From a virus: a stretch of 22,280 bases of DNA. Position 1 is the stretch's first letter; each line of letters opens with the position of its first letter. Positions 6,889-14,757 of the stretch are shown piece after piece. Made by a program: the position numbers and the translations under genes. The notes under the pieces were generated by a model that was not told where the DNA came from, did no database searches, and saw nothing but the letters and a program-made list of their open reading frames with translations. The DNA lies in IMG/VR virus record IMGVR_UViG_3300020400_000049, positions 1-22,280 of that record; one strand, given 5' to 3'.

Positions 6889-9209
6889 TGTCAAGTAAAA
6901 ACTTCATAATTAAAAATGGTCTGACGATTGGTTCTACAGAGGTTATCAATAGTTCAGGTATCATACAAGGTTCAGCAGTAAATGAAGCAATTGATGATAG
7001 ATTAAATTCTACACTAACTGCAGGATCAGGTATCGGTTTATCATACGATGATGCCGCTAACACACTTACAATCACAGGTAATGTTGGAGATATTACAGGA
7101 GTAAATGCTGGTGCTGGTCTGACAGGTACAGCAACTTCTGGTGATGCAACATTAAACGTTGGTGCTGGTACAGGTATGACTGTAAATGCAGATGACATTG
7201 CTATCGACTTCAAAGACGAAGATAACATGGCATCAAATAGTGCTACCCATGCCGCTACTCAACAAAGTATTAAAGCATACGTAGATTCGCAAGTCGCATC
7301 TAAAGATGCATTATCAGAACTTTCTGGAGACTCAGATGACATAACAGAAGGTTCAACAAACTTATTCTTCACAAATGCTAGAGCAGATGCCAGAATTGCA
7401 AACGCAATCAAAGACGAAGATAACATGGCATCAGATAGTGCAACTCATGTTCCTTCACAACAATCAGTAAAAGCATTTGTTGCCGCCCAAATCGCAACTA
7501 AAGATAATACAGACGAGATCACAGAGGGTTCATCTAATCTTTATTTTACAGATGAAAGAGTCGATGACAGAGTAAACGCATTACTATCTGCTGGTGTTAA
7601 CGTAGCAATGTCTTATGACGATGCAAATAACAATTTAGAAATTAGAGTACCATTTGAAAATATACAAGACACAGTTGGTACTCAGATCGCAACAAATGGT
7701 ACACATACTGGTCTTACTGCAACTTACGATGACTCAAACGATGGTGCTATTGATCTAGCAGTATCTACATCACATATCAGAGGTTTGATATCTGCAGGTG
7801 GTGATTTATCATACGATAGTTCTACTGGTGTAATATCATTTACAAACGATGCAGGTGATATAGAGTCTGTAACAGCAGGTGCTGGTTTAACAGGTGGTGG
7901 AACTTCAGGTGCACTTACACTTAACGTTGTAGGTGGAGATGGTATAACTGCGAATGCAAATGACATCGCATTATCATCAACAGTTGCTGGTAATGGTTTA
8001 TCATTCTCATCAGGTGTTCTTGCAGTTGGCGTAGATGATAGTTCAATTGAATTAAACTCAGATGCACTTCGAGTAAAAGACGGCGGTATCGATAATGATA
8101 TGTTAGCAGGTTCAATAGCAAATGCTAAGTTGGCCAATAGTGCGATTACTATTGATGGTCAATCAGTATCACTTGGTGGATCAGTAACTACAACAAATAC
8201 ACAATTAACAACAGAACAAGTACAAGATATTACAGGTGCTCAGATTGTATCTAACGGATCACATACTGGTATATCGTTTGCATACGATGATGCAAATGAT
8301 GGCGCCATAGATGCTACAGTATCATTATCACCTTTTGATACTGATAACTTATCAGAAGGTTCAAGTAATCTATACTATACAAATGCTAGAGCAGATGCAA
8401 GAGTAAACTTGCAAACAGGGTCAAATCTAAATTTATCATCTAAAGATACTGATGATCTAAGTGAAGGTTCATCTAACCTATACTTCACTAACGAGAGAGT
8501 AGATGATAGAGTAAACGCATTGATACAAGAAGGAACAGGTATCACTGCAACTTATAATGATAGTTCAAATACGTTAACACTTGCAACTACAATAACACAA
8601 TATGCAGATTCAGATGCCAGAGGTGCTATATCAGTAACAGATTCTGGTGGTGATGGATCATTAGCATACGATAATAGTTCTGGTGTTATCACATATACAG
8701 GACCAAGTGCATCAGAAACAAGAGCACATTTCTCTGCAGGTACTGGTGTTGCTATCAGTTCAGGTCAAGTTAGTATCGGTCAGGCAGTTTCAACATCTAG
8801 TAATGTAACATTTAACGACCTTGTTGTATCAGGAGATTTAACAGTCAATGGTTCAACAACAACAGTTTCATCAACAAATACAACAGTCGAAGATTCACTT
8901 TTAGAACTTGGTAATGGTACAACAGGCACACCTTCAAATGATGCTGGTATTGTTATAGAGAGAGGTGATGAAGATAACGTATTCATGGGGTGGGACGACA
9001 GTGCAAGTAGATTTATAGTTGCAACAACAAATGCAACTGGTGCCTCTACTGGAGCATTAACACTATCAGAAGCAAACTTTAGAGCAGGACAAATATCTAC
9101 AAGTTACGCAAACAATAGTGGTGGTGTTGCAAGAAATATATATCAATCAACTTCTGCTCCGACTGGATCAGACGGACAAGTTGGTGATTTATGGATTCTA
9201 TTTTCATAA
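6888..9209 (+). CDS. Long modular tail-fibre protein
   Basis: 773 aa. After an N-terminal 'NFIIKNGLTIGSTEVINSSG' module, the shaft consists of repeated segments of two kinds: 'LSEGSSNLYYTNARADARV' with its variants (ITEGSTNLFFTNARADARI, LSEGSSNLYFTNERVDDRV), and 'AGAGLTGGGTSGALTLNV' with its variants. Residues about 645-680 hold 'DLTVNGSTTTVSSTNTTVED'. The C-terminal region has 'IVIERGDEDNVFMGWDDSA' and ends 'STSAPTGSDGQVGDLWILFS', a common terminal motif of marine phage fibres. It is the largest conventional fibre here and a good candidate for the host-contacting fibre shaft. The start overlaps the upstream stop. Confidence 0.8.
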   Translation: MSSKNFIIKNGLTIGSTEVINSSGIIQGSAVNEAIDDRLNSTLTAGSGIGLSYDDAANTLTITGNVGDITGVNAGAGLTGTATSGDATLNVGAGTGMTVNADDIAIDFKDEDNMASNSATHAATQQSIKAYVDSQVASKDALSELSGDSDDITEGSTNLFFTNARADARIANAIKDEDNMASDSATHVPSQQSVKAFVAAQIATKDNTDEITEGSSNLYFTDERVDDRVNALLSAGVNVAMSYDDANNNLEIRVPFENIQDTVGTQIATNGTHTGLTATYDDSNDGAIDLAVSTSHIRGLISAGGDLSYDSSTGVISFTNDAGDIESVTAGAGLTGGGTSGALTLNVVGGDGITANANDIALSSTVAGNGLSFSSGVLAVGVDDSSIELNSDALRVKDGGIDNDMLAGSIANAKLANSAITIDGQSVSLGGSVTTTNTQLTTEQVQDITGAQIVSNGSHTGISFAYDDANDGAIDATVSLSPFDTDNLSEGSSNLYYTNARADARVNLQTGSNLNLSSKDTDDLSEGSSNLYFTNERVDDRVNALIQEGTGITATYNDSSNTLTLATTITQYADSDARGAISVTDSGGDGSLAYDNSSGVITYTGPSASETRAHFSAGTGVAISSGQVSIGQAVSTSSNVTFNDLVVSGDLTVNGSTTTVSSTNTTVEDSLLELGNGTTGTPSNDAGIVIERGDEDNVFMGWDDSASRFIVATTNATGASTGALTLSEANFRAGQISTSYANNSGGVARNIYQSTSAPTGSDGQVGDLWILFS

Positions 9210-9215
9210 TAAATA
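9208..9215 (+). promoter_or_regulatory. Late promoter-like box AATAAATA
   Basis: Seven of eight bases match the T4 late box. It overlaps the stop codon of the preceding gene and lies 23 bases before the ATG at 9239; a weak purine-rich TTGGAAAA lies between. Confidence 0.5.
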
Positions 9216-9238
9216 GAATATATTTGGAAAATTAATAA

Positions 9239-11500
9239 ATGGCGACAGGTTCACAAAAAGTAAAAACCCCTACAGGTTGGAATAGTACAAGAGGAGCATG
9301 GGTAAAAACTGCTTCTGGTACTTGGAAAGATGTAGATCAAATTTATGTGAAAACACCTACAGGGTGGAACAATGCGTCTGGTCAAGAAGCAACTCAGCAA
9401 CCGTATCCCTATATTGCAAACGCACAGAATCCATTTATTAGAAGAACACCTCAACCATATCCGTATATAGCAAATGCTCAAAATCCTTTTATAAGAGATC
9501 AGCAGATACCATTTACGTATCAATATCAATCCCCGAGTACTTATGCGACTCAAGGTAATACTCAGGTACCTTACAGTCATAGATCACCAGATCAATATAG
9601 TGCTCAAGGGGCCACTAGAGGAAGTACGCAGAATCCATTTACGTACCCATTTATACAACCAGTGATTGGGCAAACTAGATCACCGTTTACGTATGATATA
9701 CAAACAACTACTCAAGGAAATACTAGACAACCGAATACATATCCTTTTAGATATCCATTCACTTACATATTTCAAGCACCAACTATTGGTACAACTGATG
9801 CAACTGGTAGTACTCAGCAACCTAATATAGGACAGACAAGATCACCATTTACATATATCTATCAGTCACCTAATATAGGTACAACTGAAGTACAAGGTAA
9901 TACTAGACAACCAAATACTTATATTTTTAGATATCCATTTACTTACATCTATCAATCACCTGCGATTGGTACTACAGATGCAACAGGAAGTACGCAAGAA
10001 CCAAACGAATATAATTTCAGAACACCAAGCAGATATCCATTTATTACTAGATATCCTTTCACTTATATCTATCAATCACCAGCAATAGGGACAACTGATG
10101 CACAGGGAAGTACACAAGAACCAAACGAATATAGTTTCCAAACACCGTTTAGATATCCGTTTATCGCAAGATATCCATTCACATACATTTATCAGTCACC
10201 TGCTATAGGAACAACTGATGCAACTGGTAGTACTCAAGAACCAAATGAATATAGTTTTCAAACACCATTTAGATATCCATTCATAGCAAGATATCCATTT
10301 ACTTATATCTACCAGTCACCTGCTATCGGAACGACTGATGCTACAGGAAACACACGGGAACCTAACGAATATAGTTTCCAAACAATTTTTAGATATCCGT
10401 TTATTGCGAGATACCCATTTACTTACGAATATCAATCACCTGCAATTGGTACTACTGATGCAACTGGTAATTCTAGAGGAACTACAAACGCAACTGGTAA
10501 TACTAGACAACCTAATATAGGACAGACAAGATCACCATTTACATACCCATTCATTCAACCTGCAACAGGGAATACGAGAGTAAATGCTCAAGAATCAAAT
10601 AGTAATCAAGGATCAACACAGAGTCCATTCACATACCCATATATTGCAAACGCAGTAGGGAATACGAGAGTAAATGCTCAAGAATCAAATGATAATCGTG
10701 GATCAACACAAAATCCATTTACTTATCCGTTTATCGCAAGATATCCATTTATTGCGAGATATCCATTCATTGCTAGATACCCATTCATTGCTAACGCAAC
10801 AGGGAATACAAACGCAAGAGGAAATACTAACGCAACTGGTAATTCAAATGGTAACACACAAGGTTCAACAAGATCACCATTCAGACAACCATTTAGAACA
10901 CCAACACGTGTACCATTTAGACTCCCATTCAGACAACCTGTGTTAGGGCAAACTCCTGTATTCTCGCCATTTGGAGGGTGTTTTGTAGCAGGTCAAAAAG
11001 TATTGATGGGTGATGATACATGGAAAGAAATAGAAAATGTAAATGTCGGTGATGAAGTGATGTCTATGAATATGGAAACAAAAGAGTTGAGAAAGAATGT
11101 TGTTGGTGGTCTGTTACCAGAAACCCACTGTAATATTTGGTGGATAACTTTAAGTAATGGTAAAGTTTTAAAAACAACAGAAGATCACCCAATACTATTG
11201 AAGTCTCATGAATGGGCATGTATTGACCCAGAAGTAGAAAACGAAAGACATGGCCAAGAAGAGTGGCATGATTTCGAATGTAAAAAACTAGAAGTCGATG
11301 ATGAAGTATATTATCATGGCGGAGAGAAAGTAAAAGTATTAGAGATATTTAACACGAATAAAACAGAGAGAGTTTATAACTTATTAGACGTAGGTTTATC
11401 TTCTTCCGAGAAAGCATACGCCGATCATAACTTTATTCTTGAGAAATTTTGTGCTCATAATAAACAGAGATTCGGTCCAGGAGGAGGTATACCACCTTAA
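9239..11500 (+). CDS. Dipeptide-register fibre protein fused to a C-terminal Hint (intein-like) domain
   Basis: 753 aa. Residues 1-50 contain two copies of VKTPTGWN. Residues about 52-580 follow an unbroken two-residue pattern (YP, FI, AR, SP, QP, GN, TR, GT). About sixty prolines all fall on odd residue numbers, and nearly all glycines fall on the other parity. Residues 581-741 are a Hedgehog/intein domain. Block A begins at C581 (CFVAGQKVLMGDDTWKEIEN, then VNVGDEV), block B has T647-x-x-H650 (TEDHPIL), and the end is YADHNFIL - C738 A H740 N741. The domain is 161 residues, the size of an intein without homing endonuclease. Only 12 residues (KQRFGPGGGIPP) follow N741, and the +1 residue is lysine. 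Self-cleavage or conjugation of the fibre at C581 and/or N741 is inferred; classical splicing looks unlikely without a Cys/Ser/Thr at +1. Confidence 0.85.
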   Translation: MATGSQKVKTPTGWNSTRGAWVKTASGTWKDVDQIYVKTPTGWNNASGQEATQQPYPYIANAQNPFIRRTPQPYPYIANAQNPFIRDQQIPFTYQYQSPSTYATQGNTQVPYSHRSPDQYSAQGATRGSTQNPFTYPFIQPVIGQTRSPFTYDIQTTTQGNTRQPNTYPFRYPFTYIFQAPTIGTTDATGSTQQPNIGQTRSPFTYIYQSPNIGTTEVQGNTRQPNTYIFRYPFTYIYQSPAIGTTDATGSTQEPNEYNFRTPSRYPFITRYPFTYIYQSPAIGTTDAQGSTQEPNEYSFQTPFRYPFIARYPFTYIYQSPAIGTTDATGSTQEPNEYSFQTPFRYPFIARYPFTYIYQSPAIGTTDATGNTREPNEYSFQTIFRYPFIARYPFTYEYQSPAIGTTDATGNSRGTTNATGNTRQPNIGQTRSPFTYPFIQPATGNTRVNAQESNSNQGSTQSPFTYPYIANAVGNTRVNAQESNDNRGSTQNPFTYPFIARYPFIARYPFIARYPFIANATGNTNARGNTNATGNSNGNTQGSTRSPFRQPFRTPTRVPFRLPFRQPVLGQTPVFSPFGGCFVAGQKVLMGDDTWKEIENVNVGDEVMSMNMETKELRKNVVGGLLPETHCNIWWITLSNGKVLKTTEDHPILLKSHEWACIDPEVENERHGQEEWHDFECKKLEVDDEVYYHGGEKVKVLEIFNTNKTERVYNLLDVGLSSSEKAYADHNFILEKFCAHNKQRFGPGGGIPP
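10022..10501 (+). repeat. Four tandem 120-bp units (40 aa = 20 dipeptides)
   Basis: Copies begin at 10022, 10142, 10262 and 10382. Each encodes TP FR YP FI AR YP FT, then YI YQ SP AI GT TD, then AT GS TQ EP NE YS FQ with small changes. The fourth copy has TI for TP and diverges after GN. Most differences between copies are synonymous third-base changes. Confidence 0.88.
10724..10792 (+). repeat. 18-bp tandem units encoding RYPFIA
   Basis: Units starting at 10724, 10742, 10760 and 10778 (the last incomplete) encode successive YPFIAR hexapeptides just upstream of the Hint domain. Codons for the same residues alternate (tat/tac, ccg/cca, ttt/ttc, atc/att). Confidence 0.85.
10979..11461 (+). other. 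Hint domain coding segment (C581-N741)
   Basis: This segment encodes the intein-like domain of the 753-aa protein from the block A cysteine to the terminal His-Asn. Its composition differs sharply from the flanking repeat: charged, normal-complexity sequence (EEWHDFECKKLEVDDEVYYH) against the Tyr/Pro/Thr/Gln fibre. No LAGLIDADG or HNH endonuclease motif is present. Confidence 0.82.
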
Positions 11501-11506
11501 ACAACT

Positions 11507-13135
11507 ATGCCACAGCAAACTTATTCATATAGAGTTAACGCACAGAACCCTGTTCATTTCCCTGTGTTTATTAACGCACGTGCGAATGCTCAACAACCAG
11601 TTCGATATCCGTTCACGTACCCCTTTACCTATCCGTTTATTACGAGATATCCATTTATTACAACATACCCATTTACAGTCAATGCAAGAGGGACCACAAA
11701 TGCAAGAGGGACCACAAATGCTAGAGGAACTACTAACGCAACTGGAAACTCTAGACAACCTGCAAGATATCCGTTTATTACTAGATCGCCGTTTAGACAA
11801 CCTACAACTTACCCATTTACATACGATGCAACAGGGAATACTAGACAACCAGTTAGATATCCATTTATTACTAGATCACCATTTAGACAACCTACAACTT
11901 ACCCGTTTACAGTAAATGCGACTGGGAGTACACAGGAACCTAACGAATATAGTTTTCAAACACCATTTACTTATCCGTTTATTGCAAGATATCCATTTAC
12001 ATATCCGTTTATACAACCATATAGTTTCCAAGTTACAACTCAAGGTTCTACACAGGGAACTACAATTGCACAGGGTGTTACTAGACAACCAAACATTGGT
12101 CAAACAAGATCACCATTTACTTATCCATTTATACAACCGTATGCTTTCCAAGTTTCAACAACAGGAAACACTAGAGGTAACACAAATGCTCAAGGTAATA
12201 CTAGACAACCGAATATAGGACAAACTAGGTCACCATTTACTTACCCATTCATACAACCTTATGCTTTTCAAGTTTCAACAACAGGAAATACTAGGGGTAA
12301 TACGAATGCTCAAGGTAATACTAGACAACCAAATATTGGTCAAACAAGATCACCGTTTACTTATCCATTTATACAACCATATAGTTTTCAAGTAACAACG
12401 ACTGGTAATACTAGAGGTAATACAAACGCACAGGGTAATACACAAACACCGAACATAGGACAGACAAGATCGCCGTTTACTTATCCGTTTATTCAACCAT
12501 ACAGTTTTCAAGTTACTTCTACAGGAGGAACTCAAGGTACAACTACAGGTAATACTCAGACACCGTTTACTTATCCGTTCATTCAACCTTATAGTTTCCA
12601 AGTTACATCTACTGGTACTACTCAAGAACCAAATGAATATAATTTTAGAACACCATTTACTTACCCATTCATACAACCTTATGCTTTCCAAGTAACTACG
12701 ACTGGTAGTACACAGGGTAATACAACTGGTAACACACGAACACCATTTACTTACGAATATCAATCACCATCGATTGGTAATACTCAAGAACCAAATACAT
12801 ACATATTTACTGTAGAAGCACAGGGTAATACTAGACAACCTGTAAGATATCCATTTACATATCCTTACATAGCAAATAGACAGAACCCATTTATAAGACA
12901 GCAAACACAACCATATCCATACATTGCAAACGCAGTCAATCCGTTTATTAGAAACGCAAGACAACCAACTACTTACAGTCATAGATCACCTAGTACGTAT
13001 GCAACTCAAGGGGTAACTCAAGTAACATATAGTCATAGATCCCCGAGTACATACGCAACTCAAGGTAGAACACCTGTAAATAGATGGGACGGAGTCTTGA
13101 GTCAACAGTGGCCAGCATCTCCAATATCGTCATAA
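11507..13135 (+). CDS. Large dipeptide-register fibre-like protein
   Basis: 542 aa, almost entirely low-complexity repeat; not a recognised family. From about residue 4 to 530 the sequence stays in one two-residue phase (QP NI GQ TR SP FT YP, then FI QP YA FQ). About sixty prolines sit on odd residue numbers and glycines on even ones; the only exceptions noticed are P2, one GG and the end (QWPASPISS). The C-terminal 15 residues (VNRWDGVLSQQWPAS) are the only non-repetitive part and hold its two Trp. The start MPQ matches the protein at 1490. No good ribosome site lies at the usual spacing; AGGAGGAGG at 11479-11487 is about 19 bases upstream inside the previous gene, so coupling to that gene is likely. 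It is probably a partner fibre of the Hint-bearing protein. Confidence 0.8.
   Translation: MPQQTYSYRVNAQNPVHFPVFINARANAQQPVRYPFTYPFTYPFITRYPFITTYPFTVNARGTTNARGTTNARGTTNATGNSRQPARYPFITRSPFRQPTTYPFTYDATGNTRQPVRYPFITRSPFRQPTTYPFTVNATGSTQEPNEYSFQTPFTYPFIARYPFTYPFIQPYSFQVTTQGSTQGTTIAQGVTRQPNIGQTRSPFTYPFIQPYAFQVSTTGNTRGNTNAQGNTRQPNIGQTRSPFTYPFIQPYAFQVSTTGNTRGNTNAQGNTRQPNIGQTRSPFTYPFIQPYSFQVTTTGNTRGNTNAQGNTQTPNIGQTRSPFTYPFIQPYSFQVTSTGGTQGTTTGNTQTPFTYPFIQPYSFQVTSTGTTQEPNEYNFRTPFTYPFIQPYAFQVTTTGSTQGNTTGNTRTPFTYEYQSPSIGNTQEPNTYIFTVEAQGNTRQPVRYPFTYPYIANRQNPFIRQQTQPYPYIANAVNPFIRNARQPTTYSHRSPSTYATQGVTQVTYSHRSPSTYATQGRTPVNRWDGVLSQQWPASPISS
11683..11718 (+). repeat. Perfect 18-bp direct repeat (AR GT TN)
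   Basis: Two identical 18-base copies (11683-11700 and 11701-11718) are followed by a third copy with synonymous changes. They encode NARGTT units. These are among the few copies in the region that are still identical at DNA level, suggesting a recent duplication. Confidence 0.85.
12086..12565 (+). repeat. Four tandem 120-bp units (40 aa = 20 dipeptides)
   Basis: Units start at 12086, 12206, 12326 and 12446 and encode QP NI GQ TR SP FT YP, then FI QP YA FQ VS TT, then GN TR GN TN AQ GN TR. Copies 1-3 are nearly identical in protein but scattered with synonymous changes; the fourth starts TP and diverges in its last third. The unit length equals that of the repeat in the 753-aa protein although the amino-acid content differs. 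Confidence 0.9.
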
Positions 13136-13138
13136 ATA
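13131..13138 (+). promoter_or_regulatory. Late promoter-like box CATAAATA
   Basis: Seven of eight bases match the late box. It overlaps the stop codon of the preceding gene and lies 21 bases before the ATG at 13160, with an AAAGGA ribosome site (13147-13152) in between. Confidence 0.55.
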
Positions 13139-13159
13139 TAATAAACAAAGGATTTTATT

Positions 13160-14713
13160 ATGAGTAAATTTGAATCTATTCAAAAACGTTTATCAATAGT
13201 CGAAAAAACAGACAAGCATTACGAACATCTAGGCAGTTTTAATATTACAGATGAGGAAGAATATAAAGAGTCTGATGCGTATCGCCTTGCCCAATGGTGT
13301 ATAGACGAAGATAAAGTTGGTAAATTAAAGTTAGTAAAGTGGAAGTTAGTCGATGAAAGACTAAACGATAAAACTTTAAATTCATTTGGACACTGTTCAT
13401 CTAATTCATACGCATATCACTATTTTTTGCAACATGGTTGGACAGAAAAAGTTAGAGAAGACAAACAAAAAAATGGTAAAAGTAATATGGACTTTATGGG
13501 TATCAATGGTGAATATGCAGATATAGTAGACTATTGTGATTTTGAAGGTTCATCTGTTTCGAAAGATGCTACAATGACTGATGAGATATTAAATTCTGTT
13601 TACTATCATTCTGCAAAAGCACATTGGTTAGTTCATAGTTTACAAAAAGAAGGTCAGTGGGGTCCAATTATAGGTCGTACGTATAAGAGTGGTAATGGTT
13701 TTGGATTATCAATACACCCAGGATCAGTTAGATCGCAAGTCTTTGAGATATTACATGACCCCGATATGGAAGTATGTGTCTACGATGACTATGATGTTTT
13801 TGATACTGAAGTGTTATCTTTAGATCGGTATATAGAAATCATACGAGAAAAAGTAGAGACTAGAGGTGGTCATAATAATATGTCTATCGCATATAATAAT
13901 GGTTATCTAGAAATAAATCATGGTAATCAAGACGGTGGTAAGGGCAGAAGTAATTTCAGACGTGAAGTTTTTGAATTTAATAAAAAAGTATCATTAGCAA
14001 GTGCAGGTAAACCTCTCAGTATATACATTGGTTACGATAGTAATCACAGTGATCTAGCAGAACAAAATAAAAAATTATTAGAAAAAGAGATACGTAAATG
14101 CATGTCTAAGTCTACAACAGATGTACATGGCACACTGAAAGATTTTATGCCAACAATAAAATACCTTGACATTTCTAAACTTTCAGATTATAATAGAGAG
14201 TATGCAAATCAGTCTACTGAATTTACATACAGTAGATTCTTAATCCCACATTTAGAAAATTTTGAAGGGTATAGTATATTCTTAGACGATGACATATTGT
14301 TTAGAAAATCTATATTACCTTTGTTCTATTTCTTAAATCCAGATGATGCAGTAGCATGTGTACAATATGATTTTGATAAACACAATGATACTAAATTTGA
14401 TGGTGAGAAAAATGTTTCATATCCAAAAAAACTGTGGTCATCTTTTATGATCTTTAACAACAGTCATGAAGATTGTAAGAAACTAACACCAGATGTAATT
14501 AATACAGAGTCGGGCAAGTATCTACACCAGTTTGAATGGACTGATGCGATATCAAAAATACCAGAAGAGCATATCATAACAGAGGGTTTCAATACACTCA
14601 AAGATTACCCTAACGCATCGGCAATACATTGGACTCGTGGTGGCCCATGGATAAAAGACATGAATACAAGTGAAATAAATATGTTAGACATTTATGATTT
14701 TATGGTTGATTAA
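13160..14713 (+). CDS. Two-domain protein with C-terminal GT8-like glycosyltransferase
   Basis: 517 aa. Residues about 286-515 look like a GT-A fold sugar transferase: 'LSIYIGYDS' at 286-294 at the nucleotide-binding start, 'TEFTYSRFLIPHL' at 353-365, a metal-binding 'FLDDDIL' at 374-380, and 'IHWTRGGPW' at 489-497, which matches the H-x-x-G-x-x-P-W type C-terminal motif of family GT8. Donor and acceptor cannot be read. Residues 1-275 form a separate domain with 'GQWGPIIGRTY' and 'LSIHPGSVRSQV' (183-194); this layout vaguely recalls ParB/sulfiredoxin-type folds but I do not recognise the family. It opens the enzyme-rich segment right after the fibre genes, so modification of virion fibres or of the host surface is a reasonable inference. 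Start supported by AAAGGA. Confidence 0.75.
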   Translation: MSKFESIQKRLSIVEKTDKHYEHLGSFNITDEEEYKESDAYRLAQWCIDEDKVGKLKLVKWKLVDERLNDKTLNSFGHCSSNSYAYHYFLQHGWTEKVREDKQKNGKSNMDFMGINGEYADIVDYCDFEGSSVSKDATMTDEILNSVYYHSAKAHWLVHSLQKEGQWGPIIGRTYKSGNGFGLSIHPGSVRSQVFEILHDPDMEVCVYDDYDVFDTEVLSLDRYIEIIREKVETRGGHNNMSIAYNNGYLEINHGNQDGGKGRSNFRREVFEFNKKVSLASAGKPLSIYIGYDSNHSDLAEQNKKLLEKEIRKCMSKSTTDVHGTLKDFMPTIKYLDISKLSDYNREYANQSTEFTYSRFLIPHLENFEGYSIFLDDDILFRKSILPLFYFLNPDDAVACVQYDFDKHNDTKFDGEKNVSYPKKLWSSFMIFNNSHEDCKKLTPDVINTESGKYLHQFEWTDAISKIPEEHIITEGFNTLKDYPNASAIHWTRGGPWIKDMNTSEINMLDIYDFMVD

Positions 14714-14734
14714 TTACTCAACCCATGATATAAT
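14706..14734 (+). promoter_or_regulatory. Possible sigma70-type promoter
   Basis: TTGATT (14706-14711), a 17-base spacer and TATAAT (14729-14734) lie 23 bases before the ATG at 14758. The -10 is a perfect match and the -35 is 4 of 6. In so AT-rich a genome this may be chance, but it is the only such pair noticed in a gene gap and it is not a late-type box. Confidence 0.35.
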
Positions 14735-14757
14735 GAGAAGTCTACAGGAGAAATAAT

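Noticed and set aside
10979-11461. A mobile homing intein inserted in the fibre gene
   Set aside because: No endonuclease domain is present, the +1 residue is Lys, and the domain is at the extreme C-terminus rather than in a conserved active site; a fixed processing domain fits better.
11439-11915. Overlapping open frames on both strands in the repeat region (for example 158 aa at 11439 and several reverse frames)
   Set aside because: They arise because a 6-bp periodic repeat leaves other frames open. They have no independent ribosome sites, and their Leu/His/Arg-rich sequences simply mirror the repeat.
9239-13135. CRISPR-like array, suggested by regularly spaced short repeats
   Set aside because: Repeats are in-frame coding units with synonymous variation, have no unique spacers of constant size, and no cas genes are present.
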